A DNA stretch of 64,000 nucleotides from Gyrodactylus bullatarudis (taxonomy: Eukaryota > Platyhelminthes > Monogenea > Gyrodactylidea > Gyrodactylidae): the NCBI GenBank assembly GCA_012064415.1, contig SSNU01000096.1, positions 357,953 to 421,952 of the forward strand, read 5' to 3'. The notes under the pieces were generated by a model, which was given only the letters and a program-made list of their open reading frames with translations, made no database searches and was not told where the DNA came from. Numbering within the stretch: the first letter of the stretch is position 1; the number at the start of each line of letters is the position of its first letter. The translations under genes and the position numbers were made by a program. Shown here in pieces: positions 52,101 through 63,120 of the stretch.

Positions 52101-55100
52101 AGAGATATAAAGTCAAGTTTTCGTATTCAGGTTGACATGAAGAGTTTGGGTGTCAAGAAAACGTTAATTCAACTATAGCTATCGTTAGATGTAAAAAATG
52201 ATTCATGATTGTTTTTGTGAAGAAAAACAAAGAGCTGAAATGTTAATTAAGGTTCTCATATAGATGAATAAGAAAAAATCATCTTATAATAAGACTGTAG
52301 ATTACTATTCTGTAATGAGTAAAAAATCTTAATTTTTTCCATTCCCGCACTAAAAATTCATTGAAAAAATCTTGGCGCGTTTTCAAAAATTGTCATTTCC
52401 TATCGAGATTTTCAGAACAATCTCGAAAGCGTATGGTTTTATAGGAAAAAATGCTTAGTTTACGATTATCTTCACAGTGAGATTTAGTGAAAATAAAATA
52501 GGTACAGGGACAAATAAACATCTTCTCCAAATGTATAATTTTCTATGAGAGCTTGTCAAGAAAAAATATCTAAATGATGATTAATTTTAGCTAAAATGCC
52601 GGAAAACCCTTAGCTAGACTATAGTCCTGGAGTCCTTTGTAACCTTCCAGTGGGCAGAGCTAAGAGTTCTATAAAGTTCTAATGTTATGACCCTCTATTT
52701 ATGAGTACAGTGAACTTCCTAAAAATTGTATATAAAGAAGAGGATCTGACTTGAAATAGGAAAAAAGGGGGTCTGATATACGATGACTCAGTTAGAAAAA
52801 GAGTATGACGTAGTTGTTTGGCTTGGTAAATAGAGGGGTCTCTCTCAATTGTGAAAACGACTTTTCGTATAGATTTTCCAAAAATATTAAAATGAGTTTA
52901 AAAAATAAGTGGGGTTTAAGCTCGGCCATATTTTGGAATGGAAATTAGGCAGCTGACTCAACTTTTGATTCTGCATCGAATGGTGTTCAATTCAATGAGC
53001 CAAGATCAAAAATAGTGAACTCTGTTGTTTAAAGAGATATGAATTAGAAAATTATTCTGGTAATATAAGGATAGACATAGGTGACATGTTCAAATTTCCA
53101 ACACATTTGAACTTGAAATGAGAGAGATAGAAGCACTCAAAGTGGATAGACTTAGGGAGAAAAAATCTTAAATTAATCTTATTACTCATTAGTAGGGAGG
53201 TTAAAATATTTTAGTCAGATCTTCGTGTTTATATACTTTTTTTAGGAAGTTAACTGTAGATTAAATAATCTAGCCTAAATTAACTATGGCTCAGATGCAT
53301 TTCAGCTGCAGCGATACTTTTCTCCGAGTATGCTTCAAAACCAAATTCAAGAGCTAACCCCATGGATATTTTAATCCTCCTCTACTCAATGTCTTACACT
53401 CACTCCTGATCAGATTCAACAATGGAAAGATATCAGAAGAAGTGTGGTTATTTTAAAATCTAGGATCTTAACTTGATCATTTTAGTAAACATAATAATTG
53501 AAAAATCTTCTAAGCCTTGTAGCTCATTTAAATCTTGCTGTTAGATGAAAAGAATCAAATTCTTGTTTAATTTCAGCTCAAGAAATAAAACACGTGATTA
53601 AACTATGGCTTCAAGGAAAGCCTTGAAAGGAGATTAATAGAGTAAATGAATCTTACTGTTAAAAAGTATTTGACCAAATTCCGATGGTTGACTTGCATTA
53701 AATGGGAATATTCACGAATCCAGAGTTTATCCAGGTCAGCATTACGAGCAGTTCTCTTTATGGCAACATCTTGAGCCCCATAACGGCCACTAGGTTAGAA
53801 AAAAGTACTTTTACATTACCCAATAGCTAATGAATGATGAAGCTTAATTAAGGGTGATTTTTCATTCGTAGATGGAAGATGTCACTACACTATTTGAATG
53901 AAAGATAGTAAAATGAAAACAGTTGAAGAAATTCATTCATGAGGTTAAGCTATAACGGATTTCAAATAGACTAACTTGAAGACAATGGTTCCGTTAGGTC
54001 CATGGCCAAGTCTTTCATTGATATTAAAGCGAATCTTGCCAGGTTCATCAACATTTTTGTCCATATTTCCAGCCCATCCATTTTCATCTGGATTATCAAA
54101 AGAGGCCGATATGAAGATGGAATTGTTTTCCATTGACTTTGGTGCAGATTTCTGGGAGGAATAAGAAAAATTAAAGATTCATAGTCACAAAAAAGAAATG
54201 AAGAATTACAAAAGAGAGTCAGAATCAAATGATATTGATGGAAATTTTATCGTTCAAAAAAGGTTTATAGTAAATATTTTTTTCACGTAGATCTGAGCTA
54301 TCTATAAAGTTCATATATAAATGGTTAAAATATATTGATAAAATTGGATGAAATTCAGTTAATTCGATCTATTTTTTCGTTGAGATTGGGTATTTTGGAA
54401 TAACCCTATTTGTTAGACCAAATACAGATAAAAAATAGTCTAAATTTCTTTCGAGAGTGTAGAAAAGTATTCTATACACAAGAAAACATTTCTTCAAAAT
54501 TTTGACAAGTTTTATCGTACATATTTTTGTGGTTCTAAACTATGGCCTCAAAAAATAATTTTTTGATTCATTGATAAAAATTTAAGTTTTTTTCATTGAA
54601 TTAGAAAACGACAAAACCGAAATATTCAAGACTTGCTGATTCTGACAAAAATATTTTCAATAAACTTAAAATGGATGGTCTTAGCAATCGAATAATTGCA
54701 AAAAAAAATTCTGAAAAAAAAAATTCTGAAAAAAAAAATCTGAATACTTCTGTGAGAACTGTTCACAGCGTTCAGTAGGGTAGGGTGAAATTTTCAACCT
54801 CATATTAGGACCAACTTTTCTGATAGAACTATAAATTCTAAGCATTATTTTGTATCGAAGCATGTGTCGAAAATAACTTCACCATTAAGTCATTCGGTTT
54901 TAAAAATCCAGAATTTTTCAAATCGCCGCTCAATTTTCAATGAAATTTTATTACGCAATCACTAAAATCCGGAATATCTTGGCCATTTAATGAATTTCTT
55001 AAGTTTTATCTTAGAAAAAGTAATCTTATCATCAAGAGGGGTTAATTTTGTTATTTTATCATGTCCGTGGGATATTGTGGGAAAAATGGGCAATGACATA

Positions 55101-57440
55101 ATGGAGAATGATTTTCATGCTTTAAAAATATGCAAAACATGATCTGAGTACTAAAATTTATCAGAAAAGTAAGTCCTTTCGTGAGAAGTTTGGAGAAAAA
55201 AAATGTTCACCCTAGCCTACAGTGTTCAGTCAATTTTTACAGTTTAGGGTGAACATTTTTTTTCTCCAAACTTCTCACGAAAGGACTTACTTTTCTGATA
55301 AATTTTAGTACTCAGATCATGTTTTGCATATTTTTAAAGCATGAAAATCATTCTCCATTATGTCATTGCCCATTTTTCCCACAATATCCCACGGACATGA
55401 TAAAATAACAAAATTAACCCCTCTTGATGATAAGATTACTTTTTCTAAGATAAAACTTAAGAAATTCATTAAATGGCCAAGATATTCCGGATTTTAGTGA
55501 TTGCGTAATAAAATTTCATTGAAAATTGAGCGGCGATTTGAAAAATTCTGGATTTTTAAAACCGAATGACTTAATGGTGAAGTTATTTTCGACACATGCT
55601 TCGATACAAAATAATGCTTAGAATTTATAGTTCTATCAGAAAAGTTGGTCCTAATATGAGGTTGAAAATTTCACCCTAGCCCACAATGTTCAGCAATGGT
55701 ATCGAAAGGGTTCAAAATATTGGTGTAATCCACTCAGATTCAATAGAGAATCATTCATTCAATGAAAGAGAATTCTTTTAGTAGTATAAACTAACTCTGT
55801 CGATAAGAGACCATTTCACGATGAGGAAACTGAGGAGAGACGTCATAATGAGGAGGAATACAAAGGATCGATTCAACTTAAGAGTGATTGATGATTCAAC
55901 ATGATTGCAATCCGCTTCAAGTAGGAGTCGCGGTGGCTGAAATTCAATTCCAAAGCTAAAGAGATTCAAGTCAACTAAAATGGCTCACAATGAGTTTGTA
56001 TGGGTTCCAGGTGGCTTTCGATTCTTGGAATTTGATAGTAATGGCGGATACTCGTACACCCCGAGAATGCTCCTTATCCAAGGCTAAGAAGAAAGAAAAC
56101 ATGGAGTTAATAATAATACAAAAAAGAAATTGATCCTAAAGGAGACTAGATCACGAATTTATTAGCTGATTGTGTTAGTATTTAATAGACGAGACGCATA
56201 TTTTTACAAACTTAAATATTGATTTTAAATAGAAGAAGAATGATATTTTTTCTTTAGTATAAACCATATTTGGGTATTATATAAAACTAACATCATTGTT
56301 ACTCTCGACTAGGTATCGATCGGTAGAATCAAGCTTGTTGTCATTAGGTCCTTCGATCATTTTATTCATAGGTGCTCTAAGGTATGGCCGGAGAGGGCTA
56401 TCCCTGTCCACAATTACTTCCAGGGCGAATATCTGAGATTTCTCCATTCCAATGTAGAGACTTCGGCTAAAGAGAAAAGAATATGGAATAAAAAATAAAT
56501 TTACATGAACTGATTAGGCAGGTCGAATTTCTTCTTCCAGTATTCATTCGAGTTAATAAAGATTGCCTCTTCCTTCCTTGGGATGAATGTGGGAAGATCA
56601 ATGCGTCTTAGGTAGTCAGCAAAGATGGACTCATCTGGATTTGGGTTATTGTCATAAGAGTAAAGACCAATGATTATCGAGTCGAAAGGAATATTCCACA
56701 TAACTAAAGGAGATTAACATTTCATAGGGCTTACCCTTCTTATCGGAGAATTTCAAGAGGGAAGGAAAGTTTGTACTAACGTAATTGACATTTTTCTCTG
56801 AATAGTCCTCTTCGACGTGGGAAATAAACTTTTTCTGAGTAAAGTTGAGTGCAATACGCTGGCTATTCAGACTGAAAAAGGATAGAGAAATCGAAGAATG
56901 GGCAATAGTGACCGAGTTATCATTGAATTCAAACGGCCTGCATTTTTCACTTGAATTACGATCGCTTATAAGACTACCATTTCGTATATTCAATTTTGAG
57001 AAAATGTCATTCTTGGATCCGATTGAAATAAAGGGACCATGATGTGATGGAGAATGTGAGACATATTCCCCCAGTGAATATTCATGTTTGTGGACAACGT
57101 GGCGGGAAGAGGAACGAGAAAACTCAAAAAGCGAACCATCTACAGGGTTCAGAATAATGAGTGGACTCTCAATGTACTCAGTGATTAAAACAGGATCTAA
57201 TAAATTCAATAAGAAAGTAAAACTTACCGAGGATTTTTTTCCAAAACTTGTTCCCATTGGATGAGTCTAAACAAGTTAAGGATCCATCAAGAGTTTGTAC
57301 GAGAAGATATGAAGCCTAAGGATAATTATTTACTCCAATTACTTTAAAAATGGGTAGAATAATCAAAACATTGAACAGCAAAGAAAGTAAATTCATACGA
57401 GGCAAGAACTAGTCCAAACTGAAAGAAAAATTTGCAACAT
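49194..57440 (-). CDS. ERN1: IRE1 unfolded-protein-response kinase/endoribonuclease with HRN catalytic loop
   Basis: A multi-exon type I membrane protein. Exon 57440-57399 encodes a signal peptide. The luminal domain starts with LLVQTLDGSLTCLD (compare IRE1 STLDGSLHA) and runs to 55.98 kb. The membrane span (RSFVFLLIMTSLLSFLIVKW) is near 55.85 kb. The kinase has a Gly loop GHGPNGTIVFK (54.0 kb), VAIK lysine (53.75 kb) and ADFG (50.47 kb), but the catalytic loop reads HRNLKPSN (Asn codon 50566-50564) instead of HRD. The RNase domain keeps Tyr before the last intron and RNKKNH, matching Tyr892/Arg905/Asn906/His910 of human IRE1. The last intron (49614-49554) uses a GC donor (GCAAGT). The C-terminal tail is extended and ends in a basic KRKRKRKK cluster. 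IRE1 senses unfolded protein in the ER and splices XBP1 mRNA. Confidence 0.9.
51617..53655. other. Large IRE1 intron (~2 kb)
   Basis: It lies between the VAIK-lysine exon and the hinge-region exon (LVLEKCDFSLEQLF). No gene or repeat terminus was recognised inside. Confidence 0.55.
54781..55678. repeat. Near-perfect 434-bp inverted repeat (hairpin) in an IRE1 intron
   Basis: The left arm 54781-55214 and right arm 55245-55678 are both 434 bp and reverse complements with no difference found by eye. A 30-bp loop (55215-55244) separates them. Each arm begins TAGGGTGAA and ends TTCACCCTA, so each looks like a MITE in its own right. The loop and the right flank share a further related ~20 bp (GCC(T/C)ACA(G/A)TGTTCAG). 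The structure lies between the IRE1 transmembrane exon and the Gly-loop exon, so it is transcribed within the pre-mRNA. Confidence 0.9.
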
Positions 57441-57539
57441 GAACTTAAATAATGGTTGAGTTGAAACAAATCCTGTAGTTTGGCATGTGGTTTTAAACGC
57501 AAGTGTTAATTCAAAAAAAATAGATTTCGTTTTTCATCA
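57441..57539. promoter_or_regulatory. Bidirectional promoter, IRE1/STMP1-like
   Basis: The two start codons are 99 bp apart on opposite strands, the shortest head-to-head spacing in the window. Confidence 0.55.
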
Positions 57540-57712
57540 ATGATCAAAGGTATAGTAAGTTGAATTTCGAGAATTTCTAGGCTACTTTCGCTACTGGTTT
57601 CTACGCAGGAGCTTATTATAAAAACTTGAACAAAGATTTTCCAGTTCCAGAACCTAAAGAACTGGTCGATACTGTGATGAAAAATGTTGAAGAGTTCATG
57701 AAGAAAAAATAA
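57540..57712 (+). CDS. STMP1-like mitochondrial micropeptide
   Basis: Two exons, 57540-57554 (MIKGI) and 57581-57712, are joined across a 26-nt intron (GTAAGT...TTCTAG) and give 48 residues. A short hydrophobic Gly-rich span (ATFATGFYAGAYY) is followed by NLNKDFPVPEPKELVD and a Lys-rich end (EFMKKK). The pattern resembles the 47-residue micropeptide STMP1 (mitolamban), which has a Gly-rich span, an N-Y-D-I-P-like motif and a KKK tail, and acts at the inner mitochondrial membrane with complex III. The resemblance is by pattern only because the protein is so short. It is divergent to IRE1, and its stop is 34 bp from the STX16 stop. Confidence 0.6.
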
Positions 57713-57746
57713 TTTTTATATTGGAATGCAAGAACATAATGTAGTT

Positions 57747-58720
57747 TCATCTGAATTTTGTAAATATCAAAGTTACACCAGAAATCACGACAAGTAAAAA
57801 TAATACTATTATAGCTTTCATCTTTTTGTCTCCTTTCTGATATTCTGAGGCCTTACTGAGATGCTTGAGACCTGATTCTACTCTCTGACTAACAACATCA
57901 ACATTGTAATCGATTCTCTCGACCATTTCACTTTGGTCCGATATAATTTGTGCTACACTTCGAAAGACTGAATTTAGTTCCAGAATACTATTGTATATTG
58001 CATGGATCTGTTCTTCTCTCTTTTTGACTTCTTCACTGTTCTGTGTCAAATCCAGTTTTTTCTCCAGGAAGAAATTATTCACAGAGTTAGAAGGCTTCTC
58101 TCTCTGCTCTTGTATGTCAAATTTTACATAGCTGTTTATCCTTTCGTCTCGACTCTTGAGATTATCCAGATATTTCGATTGAGAACTTTGAAATTCGCTT
58201 GATAAATCTTGAAGCTTTCTTGCAAATGATAAAATAATATTCTCCAATAACTTCTTTCTTATGGGGTAATTGCGAAAAAAATTTTGTTCCTTAAAAATTG
58301 ATAATTTACTGAGTTGTTTATGTGTCAGAGAGATGAGTTCGTTTAATTCTTTAGACTGTAATTGAATCTCTTCGTTTTGATCATTTTGGTCTGAAAGTGT
58401 TGTGTTAACGAGGCTTCGATTGTGGAATCTGATTAACTCAGAAGCTATTTTAAGAATGAATAAAAAACATACTCTTTTGTTTGATCAATTGAAACTCGAA
58501 CTTTATTGAATTGATAGTGTTTTGACTAGAATCATTAAAAGAATTGCTTACCATTCCTGAGGGAAAGCATCCTCTTCTGCGGTCGAGGTCAATAAACTTT
58601 CTATATCAGTATTCTAAAAATATTATAAGATGAAATTACATTTTTTGAAAAAAATCTCCTTTTATCCATCTCGTTATCTCGCATACAAACATAGTTTTTC
58701 GTTAAATCTCTGTAGCGCAT
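57747..58720 (-). CDS. STX16: Syntaxin-16 (Qa-SNARE)
   Basis: Four exons, 58720-58640, 58613-58552, 58525-58473 and 58444-57747, separated by introns of 26, 26 and 28 nt. The coding total of 894 nt gives 297 residues. The N-terminus RYRDLTKNYVCMRDNE is the short peptide that in STX16/Tlg2 binds VPS45. Next come an Habc-type helical region and the SNARE motif (REEQIHAIYNSILELNSVF...ERIDYNVDVVSQRVESGL). The central layer is a Gln. A C-terminal membrane anchor (AIIVLFLLVVISGVTLIF) follows. Syntaxin-16 drives endosome-to-trans-Golgi fusion. It is divergent to TMEM138 (119 bp) and tail-to-tail with the micropeptide gene. Confidence 0.93.
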
Positions 58721-58839
58721 TTCGAAAATCTGGTTCTAATTACTTTAAACAAAATTCCTCCTTGATAAGCATTTCTTAGAAAAGTCTTGAGTGTTTTTTC
58801 AAATATCTCAACAAACATTTTCATTTTGAAGAATCTCTT
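58721..58839. promoter_or_regulatory. Bidirectional promoter, STX16/TMEM138
   Basis: A 119-bp spacer between divergent start codons. Confidence 0.55.
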
Positions 58840-59384
58840 ATGTCAAACCAATTCATACTCCTTAACATCTTCCAAATTATTTTACTGTTTTATGACATAT
58901 TCGCCAATTTTTTCGTTGATACTTTAGCTACAAGAAATGTTGATCTTCTAGTTATGCACATGTAACTTGATTTATCATTATCATGCAACAGATTACAGGA
59001 TCTTTGTTTAATATTCTCAGCCCTGATTATAAACATTCTTTTATTTAACACGTTTGTATTCAAACGGGGATATGTAAAGCTCTTGCTGAAAGAGATGACA
59101 TCAACAATTGTAAATTTTTTCATTTACTTTCTCTTGTGCATTAGTCTTCACACCTGGGACTTTGTAAGATTTTTAGTATTTTCTCATGCTTTCTCTAGAT
59201 ATCAAGATGGCAAACACCATTGGCTCTCCCTGATAATGAAGGCTACTTCTTCCTGACAGGCCTACAAAAATGCTTCTCTGTGATTCACTACTATTATTTC
59301 AGCAGGAGTTTCCTAATCTTGGGACAGAGGAAGTATAATGAGAATTCAGCATGGCTAGAAAAATATATTTCTCAACAAAATTAA
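58840..59384 (+). CDS. TMEM138: TMEM138, ciliary transition-zone membrane protein
   Basis: Three exons, 58840-58961, 58992-59163 and 59199-59384, with introns of 30 and 35 nt; 159 residues. The joined product matches human TMEM138 (162 residues) along its whole length: MSNQFILLNIFQIILLFYD, then LQDLCLIFSALIINILLFNT, FVFKRGYVKLL, FLLCISLHTWDF, and a C-terminus with LTGLQKCFSVIHYYYFSRS and ENSAWLEKYI. Four membrane spans are predicted. TMEM138 is needed for ciliary entry of membrane proteins and is mutated in Joubert syndrome, so the animal should be ciliated. The gene is easily missed because each exon is short and a longer chance ORF covers it on the other strand. Its stop is 19 bp from the CHAF1A stop. 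Confidence 0.92.
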
Positions 59385-59403
59385 AAAAACCGTTTTATAT
59401 CAG

Positions 59404-62400
59404 TTAAACACATTGTTTTTTCCCCTTGGGCTGAAAGAATTCACTTGCATTACTGCGTTTTCTCTCAATGTTTGGAGTGCCGGATTTATCTTCCTTTGTC
59501 GATTTATTGAGTTCATCATCAGTTTTGTTAAGGAGACTTTTGTTGTTCTTCTCGGAGCCCTTCTTTTTGACAATTGTGACATATTTCCAAATAGGAAGTT
59601 TAGTCTCTGGGTCAATGTCATTATCGGGGAGGACTTTGACTGATTCCTGGCGGAACTCTTCGATAATCTCACTTTTAACTATCCATGCTTTCGACTCGAA
59701 CGAAGCAATCTCGAAAATTTTATTCGAAACTAAAGCCTGCGTGAATGGCAAATGCTCCACAAAATTCTTGTCACTCTGATTTGAGTTGAGAGCTGTAAAC
59801 TGTTTAAAGTCAAGGACAAGGGGCAGTTTTCCCGTAACCTTTTGATGCCAAAACGATCGAAATTCAAAGGCAATATGCTTACGAGATATTCCACAGTTGT
59901 GAACGAGGGATACAAGATATGGGAGACCTAAAAGCGAGACAAAACGAGAAAAACTTGAATCAAGAAAGAGAGAGAACCCAAGACAGGGGATGGCTCACAT
60001 TCATCAGGAAGGCATTTGACCTTTTTCTGTTTCATCTTATTCTCTAGGTCCGGCAAGTTGTTCATAATCTTGATGGGTTTCGACTCGTTGGGCCAGACAA
60101 AGGCCTAATAAATAAAAGAATCAAAATGGTAATCTTATCGATTAAAAATCGTTTTATACAAAAACCCTGGGGATAACAGCATAGATGAAAGGAAAAATTC
60201 TTTATTAATCAATACAAACCCAAACTATGTGTTCAGAAAAACTATTCCTATAATCTTTAACTACCTTGGCTCATGTGAGCTTTTTTCTCCATTGTTTCTA
60301 TTTATTGGAGAGTTTTGGTTTCTTCTTTAGCTTTTGATATTCTTAAATTTTCATTAGATAATTTAACTCTAATCATTTTTTAAATTTTACCACTAATGAG
60401 AAATGTACATTTGGTGTTAATATATCTTTTACTTCTATTTTAACCCTCTCATACTCATTTGATTGTGAGACCGGATAGAATCAATATGAACACATATCTA
60501 AAATCAGCATGTTCAGGATAGAAATAATCGTGCATTGAAAATTTGAATCGTTTTTTTTCCTATCTACTTATAAGCGATGATAGGGTACGAGAGGATTAGT
60601 AAAATATAAATACTCAAGGATATATATATAGTTGAACACAAACCTTTAATTTGATCAGAACTTGTTCAGTAATCTTGACTTCGTAGCGTTTAACAGGGGG
60701 AGCTGTCTGTCTGCTAGCCTTGTCATTTATTTGCTTAGCATCGGGAAGCATTTCAATTATGTTCTCCTTGTTCTCAGACGCAAAATCAGAGTCGCCTTCA
60801 TTGTCGGCATCGTTGTCGTTAATCCAGAGACATCCAAAGAGTTTAGGATGAATTTTATGACTGCCTCGTTCGTGGGCAGCTTCGTAGACTGCAACTGACA
60901 ACTTTTGACGCATTGCTTTCATTTTATCGTCGGGGCCAAGGCTGGGAGTTGAATCTTTCATTTCGTCGTCGTGGACACCTTCGTCGTCACTGAGGTAACC
61001 ATGGGGTACTAGAAAGTCATCTTCGTCACTTTCCTCTTTTTCCTCTTCTTCCTCCTCATTCTAGAGAGGGGGGTGCAATTCTTTAAGACCAATTTCGATG
61101 CTTTTCAGAATGATAGAAAAACTCACATCTGACGAGGCAATCGACTCTCCGGGTTCATCCTCTTCCCATTCTTCATCCGAGTCAATTTCGTAGTTCAATT
61201 TATCCAGGTCCAATTTAAAGGGGTTCCGGCCAGTGATTTTGGATGATTTTTGTCGCCAACTGCCATAATAGGCAGGTCTATTGTTTTCAATAAACTGAAA
61301 CAGCTTTGCCTTGAGCCAATAGCTTTCTTCATCTTTGACTTCGGCCATGAACACATCTGGTTTATTCCTTACACAAAGATTTTCATATTAAAAATTGGGA
61401 ATAGAAAGTTTCAAATAAAACTCATGAAAACCCCCATTCAAGTCTTTTTAACTATATATGATCAGGGGAATTGCTTTCGATTTTTCTTTATCTGGATCAA
61501 AACTATAAAGTCTTTGTTCAGTATATTTTTATCTTGAGATCTTTTTAAAATGTAGCATGCTTCAATTCTATTGGTTAGTTTTTTTTCTAATATTTTAGGG
61601 TTGCCTAGTTAGGGATTAAAAGCTCTTCAATGCAAAATAATGTGTTATTATTAGAAAAGTGATTTTTATATTTTTAATCGTTAGTGGCTTTAATTAAAAG
61701 GGATTGCTCTAATTTATGCTTGGATATAATACGAATTAATAACAAAACATACAAATTTGGAAAAATATTTAGAACCTATTTGCTGAAATTGTAAGGAAAA
61801 CTGTCTATAAGCATAGCTGTAGATTTCGAGTATGCAATTGACTGCTCGAATACAACTCACATGTTAGAACATGATTCGTTTTAGCACCAAAAAATGCTAT
61901 ATTAACCCTGATTAACTTTGAGGATGAAAAAGAATACTCACAAAGACCAAGTATCTGGATAGGTGAGGGGTTTCCTCTTCTTCAAATCAGCGACAATATT
62001 CTCGTCAGGGTTCTTGTTAAACTGACTATCCAAAAGGTTCTTCTTTGCCTGGCGCAACTCCTCACTGACCCGATTGATTGGGGCCAATTTCTGGTCTTTT
62101 TTGCAGATGAACTTCATGAACCTCTCCGGCTGAGGCCTGTCATTTGAGACGGGATTGAAACTGGTTTCTTTGTTCTCCTTTACGACAAAGTTTAGAAGCA
62201 GGGCACTCTGTCTTTTCTGTTTCTTTTGTTTCTCTTCTTCCTCGCGTTCCTTGAGCTTTTTTTCTTCCCTAGGCAACAAGAGTTAAATCTACCCAGGCAT
62301 TTCTTGATAGGACAAGGAAAAACTCACTCCTTTTTTCTCAGTTCTTCTTCTTTTTCAGCTTTCTTGCGTAACCGCTCCTCATCGCGTTTCTGTTTTTCAG

Positions 62401-63120
62401 CCTCTTTCAGTTTACGCTCTGTTTCGCGTTCCTGCTCCTTTTTAATGCGATCTTCTCTTTAATGGGAAAAATAAACCAGTTTAGAATGTTTCTTGGAAAA
62501 AGAAAATAATATCCCAACAAACTCTCGTTTACGTTTTTCTTCCTCCTTTTCCTGTTCCTTTTTGAGACGCTCCTCTCTGTTAAAACGGGAAAATTAGCCA
62601 AAAATTCGTTTTGAATAATATTTCTTTACCTACTCGCGTTTCCGTTTTTCATCCTCTTTTTCCTGTTCACGTTTCAGTCTTTCCTCTCTGAAAGAAGGAG
62701 AGAAGAGTACAATAAAAAAAGGACTCACTCTTTTTTCTTCTTTTCCAATAGTTTTTCTTGTCTAAATTTGAAAAAAGGAATAATTTAGAATTGATATGGG
62801 AATCACGAATGGAGATCTACGTACTCTTTCTTCTTTTTTTCTAATTCCTTCTTTTCGCGTTCCTCACTACAAAAATAAAATTATTTCATATTAAAATATG
62901 GCTTTTTGAAGTTTAAACCCACTTCTTTTTCCTGATTTCTGCTTCTTTTCGAAGCCGTTCTTCTCTGAAATATTATAAAAAATTATAAATTACTCCTTCT
63001 TTTTAAGGCGTAACTCTTCCCTTCTTGATTTTGGTTCACTAGACAGAAATAGTAAGAGGAGAAAATTAGTCAAGATATAGTTTACCTAGTTGAGGATGTA
63101 TCTAGCGGATCTTCTGACAT
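59404..63120 (-). CDS. CHAF1A: Chromatin assembly factor 1 large subunit (p150)
   Basis: About 13 exons, ATG at 63120 (MSEDPLDTSST). A series of short exons between 63.05 and 62.28 kb encodes the KER domain, almost entirely Lys, Glu and Arg. The segment KKQKRQSALLLNFV sits where p150 has its PIP-like PCNA-binding motif, and RFMKFICKKDQKLAP follows. The acidic region (EEEEEEKEESDEDD) leads into FLVPHGYLSDDEG, the family signature, which contacts histones H3-H4. The WFDxxxP-like and winged-helix C-terminal parts fall at 60.1-59.4 kb. CAF-1 loads H3-H4 onto newly replicated DNA. Introns carry repeats near 60.2, 60.5 and 61.8 kb. It shares a 133-bp promoter region with MSH2. Confidence 0.92.
60155..60318 (+). 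repeat. Dispersed repeat R3, copy 3
   Basis: Shares GGGGATAACAGCATAGATG, ATTCCTATAATCTTTAACTA, CATGTGAGCTTTTTTC and TCTATTTATTGGAGAG with the copies at 17.88 and 46.75 kb. It lies in a CHAF1A intron. Confidence 0.7.
60440..60598. mobile_element. piggyBac-like MITE, second family
   Basis: The left end is TTAA then CCCTCTCATACTC. The right end is GGGTACGAGAGG then ATTA, forming a 12-bp terminal inverted repeat with two mismatches. The TTAA flank is intact only on the left. It sits in a CHAF1A intron. Confidence 0.45.
61760..61925. repeat. Fragment of the 480-bp piggyBac-type MITE
   Basis: Similar to the interior of 1662-2141: ACCTATTTGCTG, GTAGATTTCGAGTAT, TGACTGCTCGA and GCACCAAAAAATGC occur in the same order. 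No terminal repeats are preserved. It lies in a CHAF1A intron. Confidence 0.5.
62283..63050 (-). other. Microexon array encoding the CAF-1 KER domain
   Basis: Successive exons of about 30-70 nt begin with A-GAA-GAA/CGN-type codons and end in AA(G/A)-GA or CG(N)-GA before GT. Every junction therefore splits the codon at the same phase. The module reads roughly EERLK(K/R)EQEKE(E/D)EKRKR and is nearly duplicated between the exons at 62.52-62.58 and 62.63-62.69 kb. Confidence 0.7.

Noticed and set aside
58890..59123. 77-codon minus-strand ORF between STX16 and CHAF1A
   Set aside because: It overlaps TMEM138 exons 1 and 2 on the opposite strand. TMEM138 is supported by whole-length family similarity, whereas this ORF resembles nothing.
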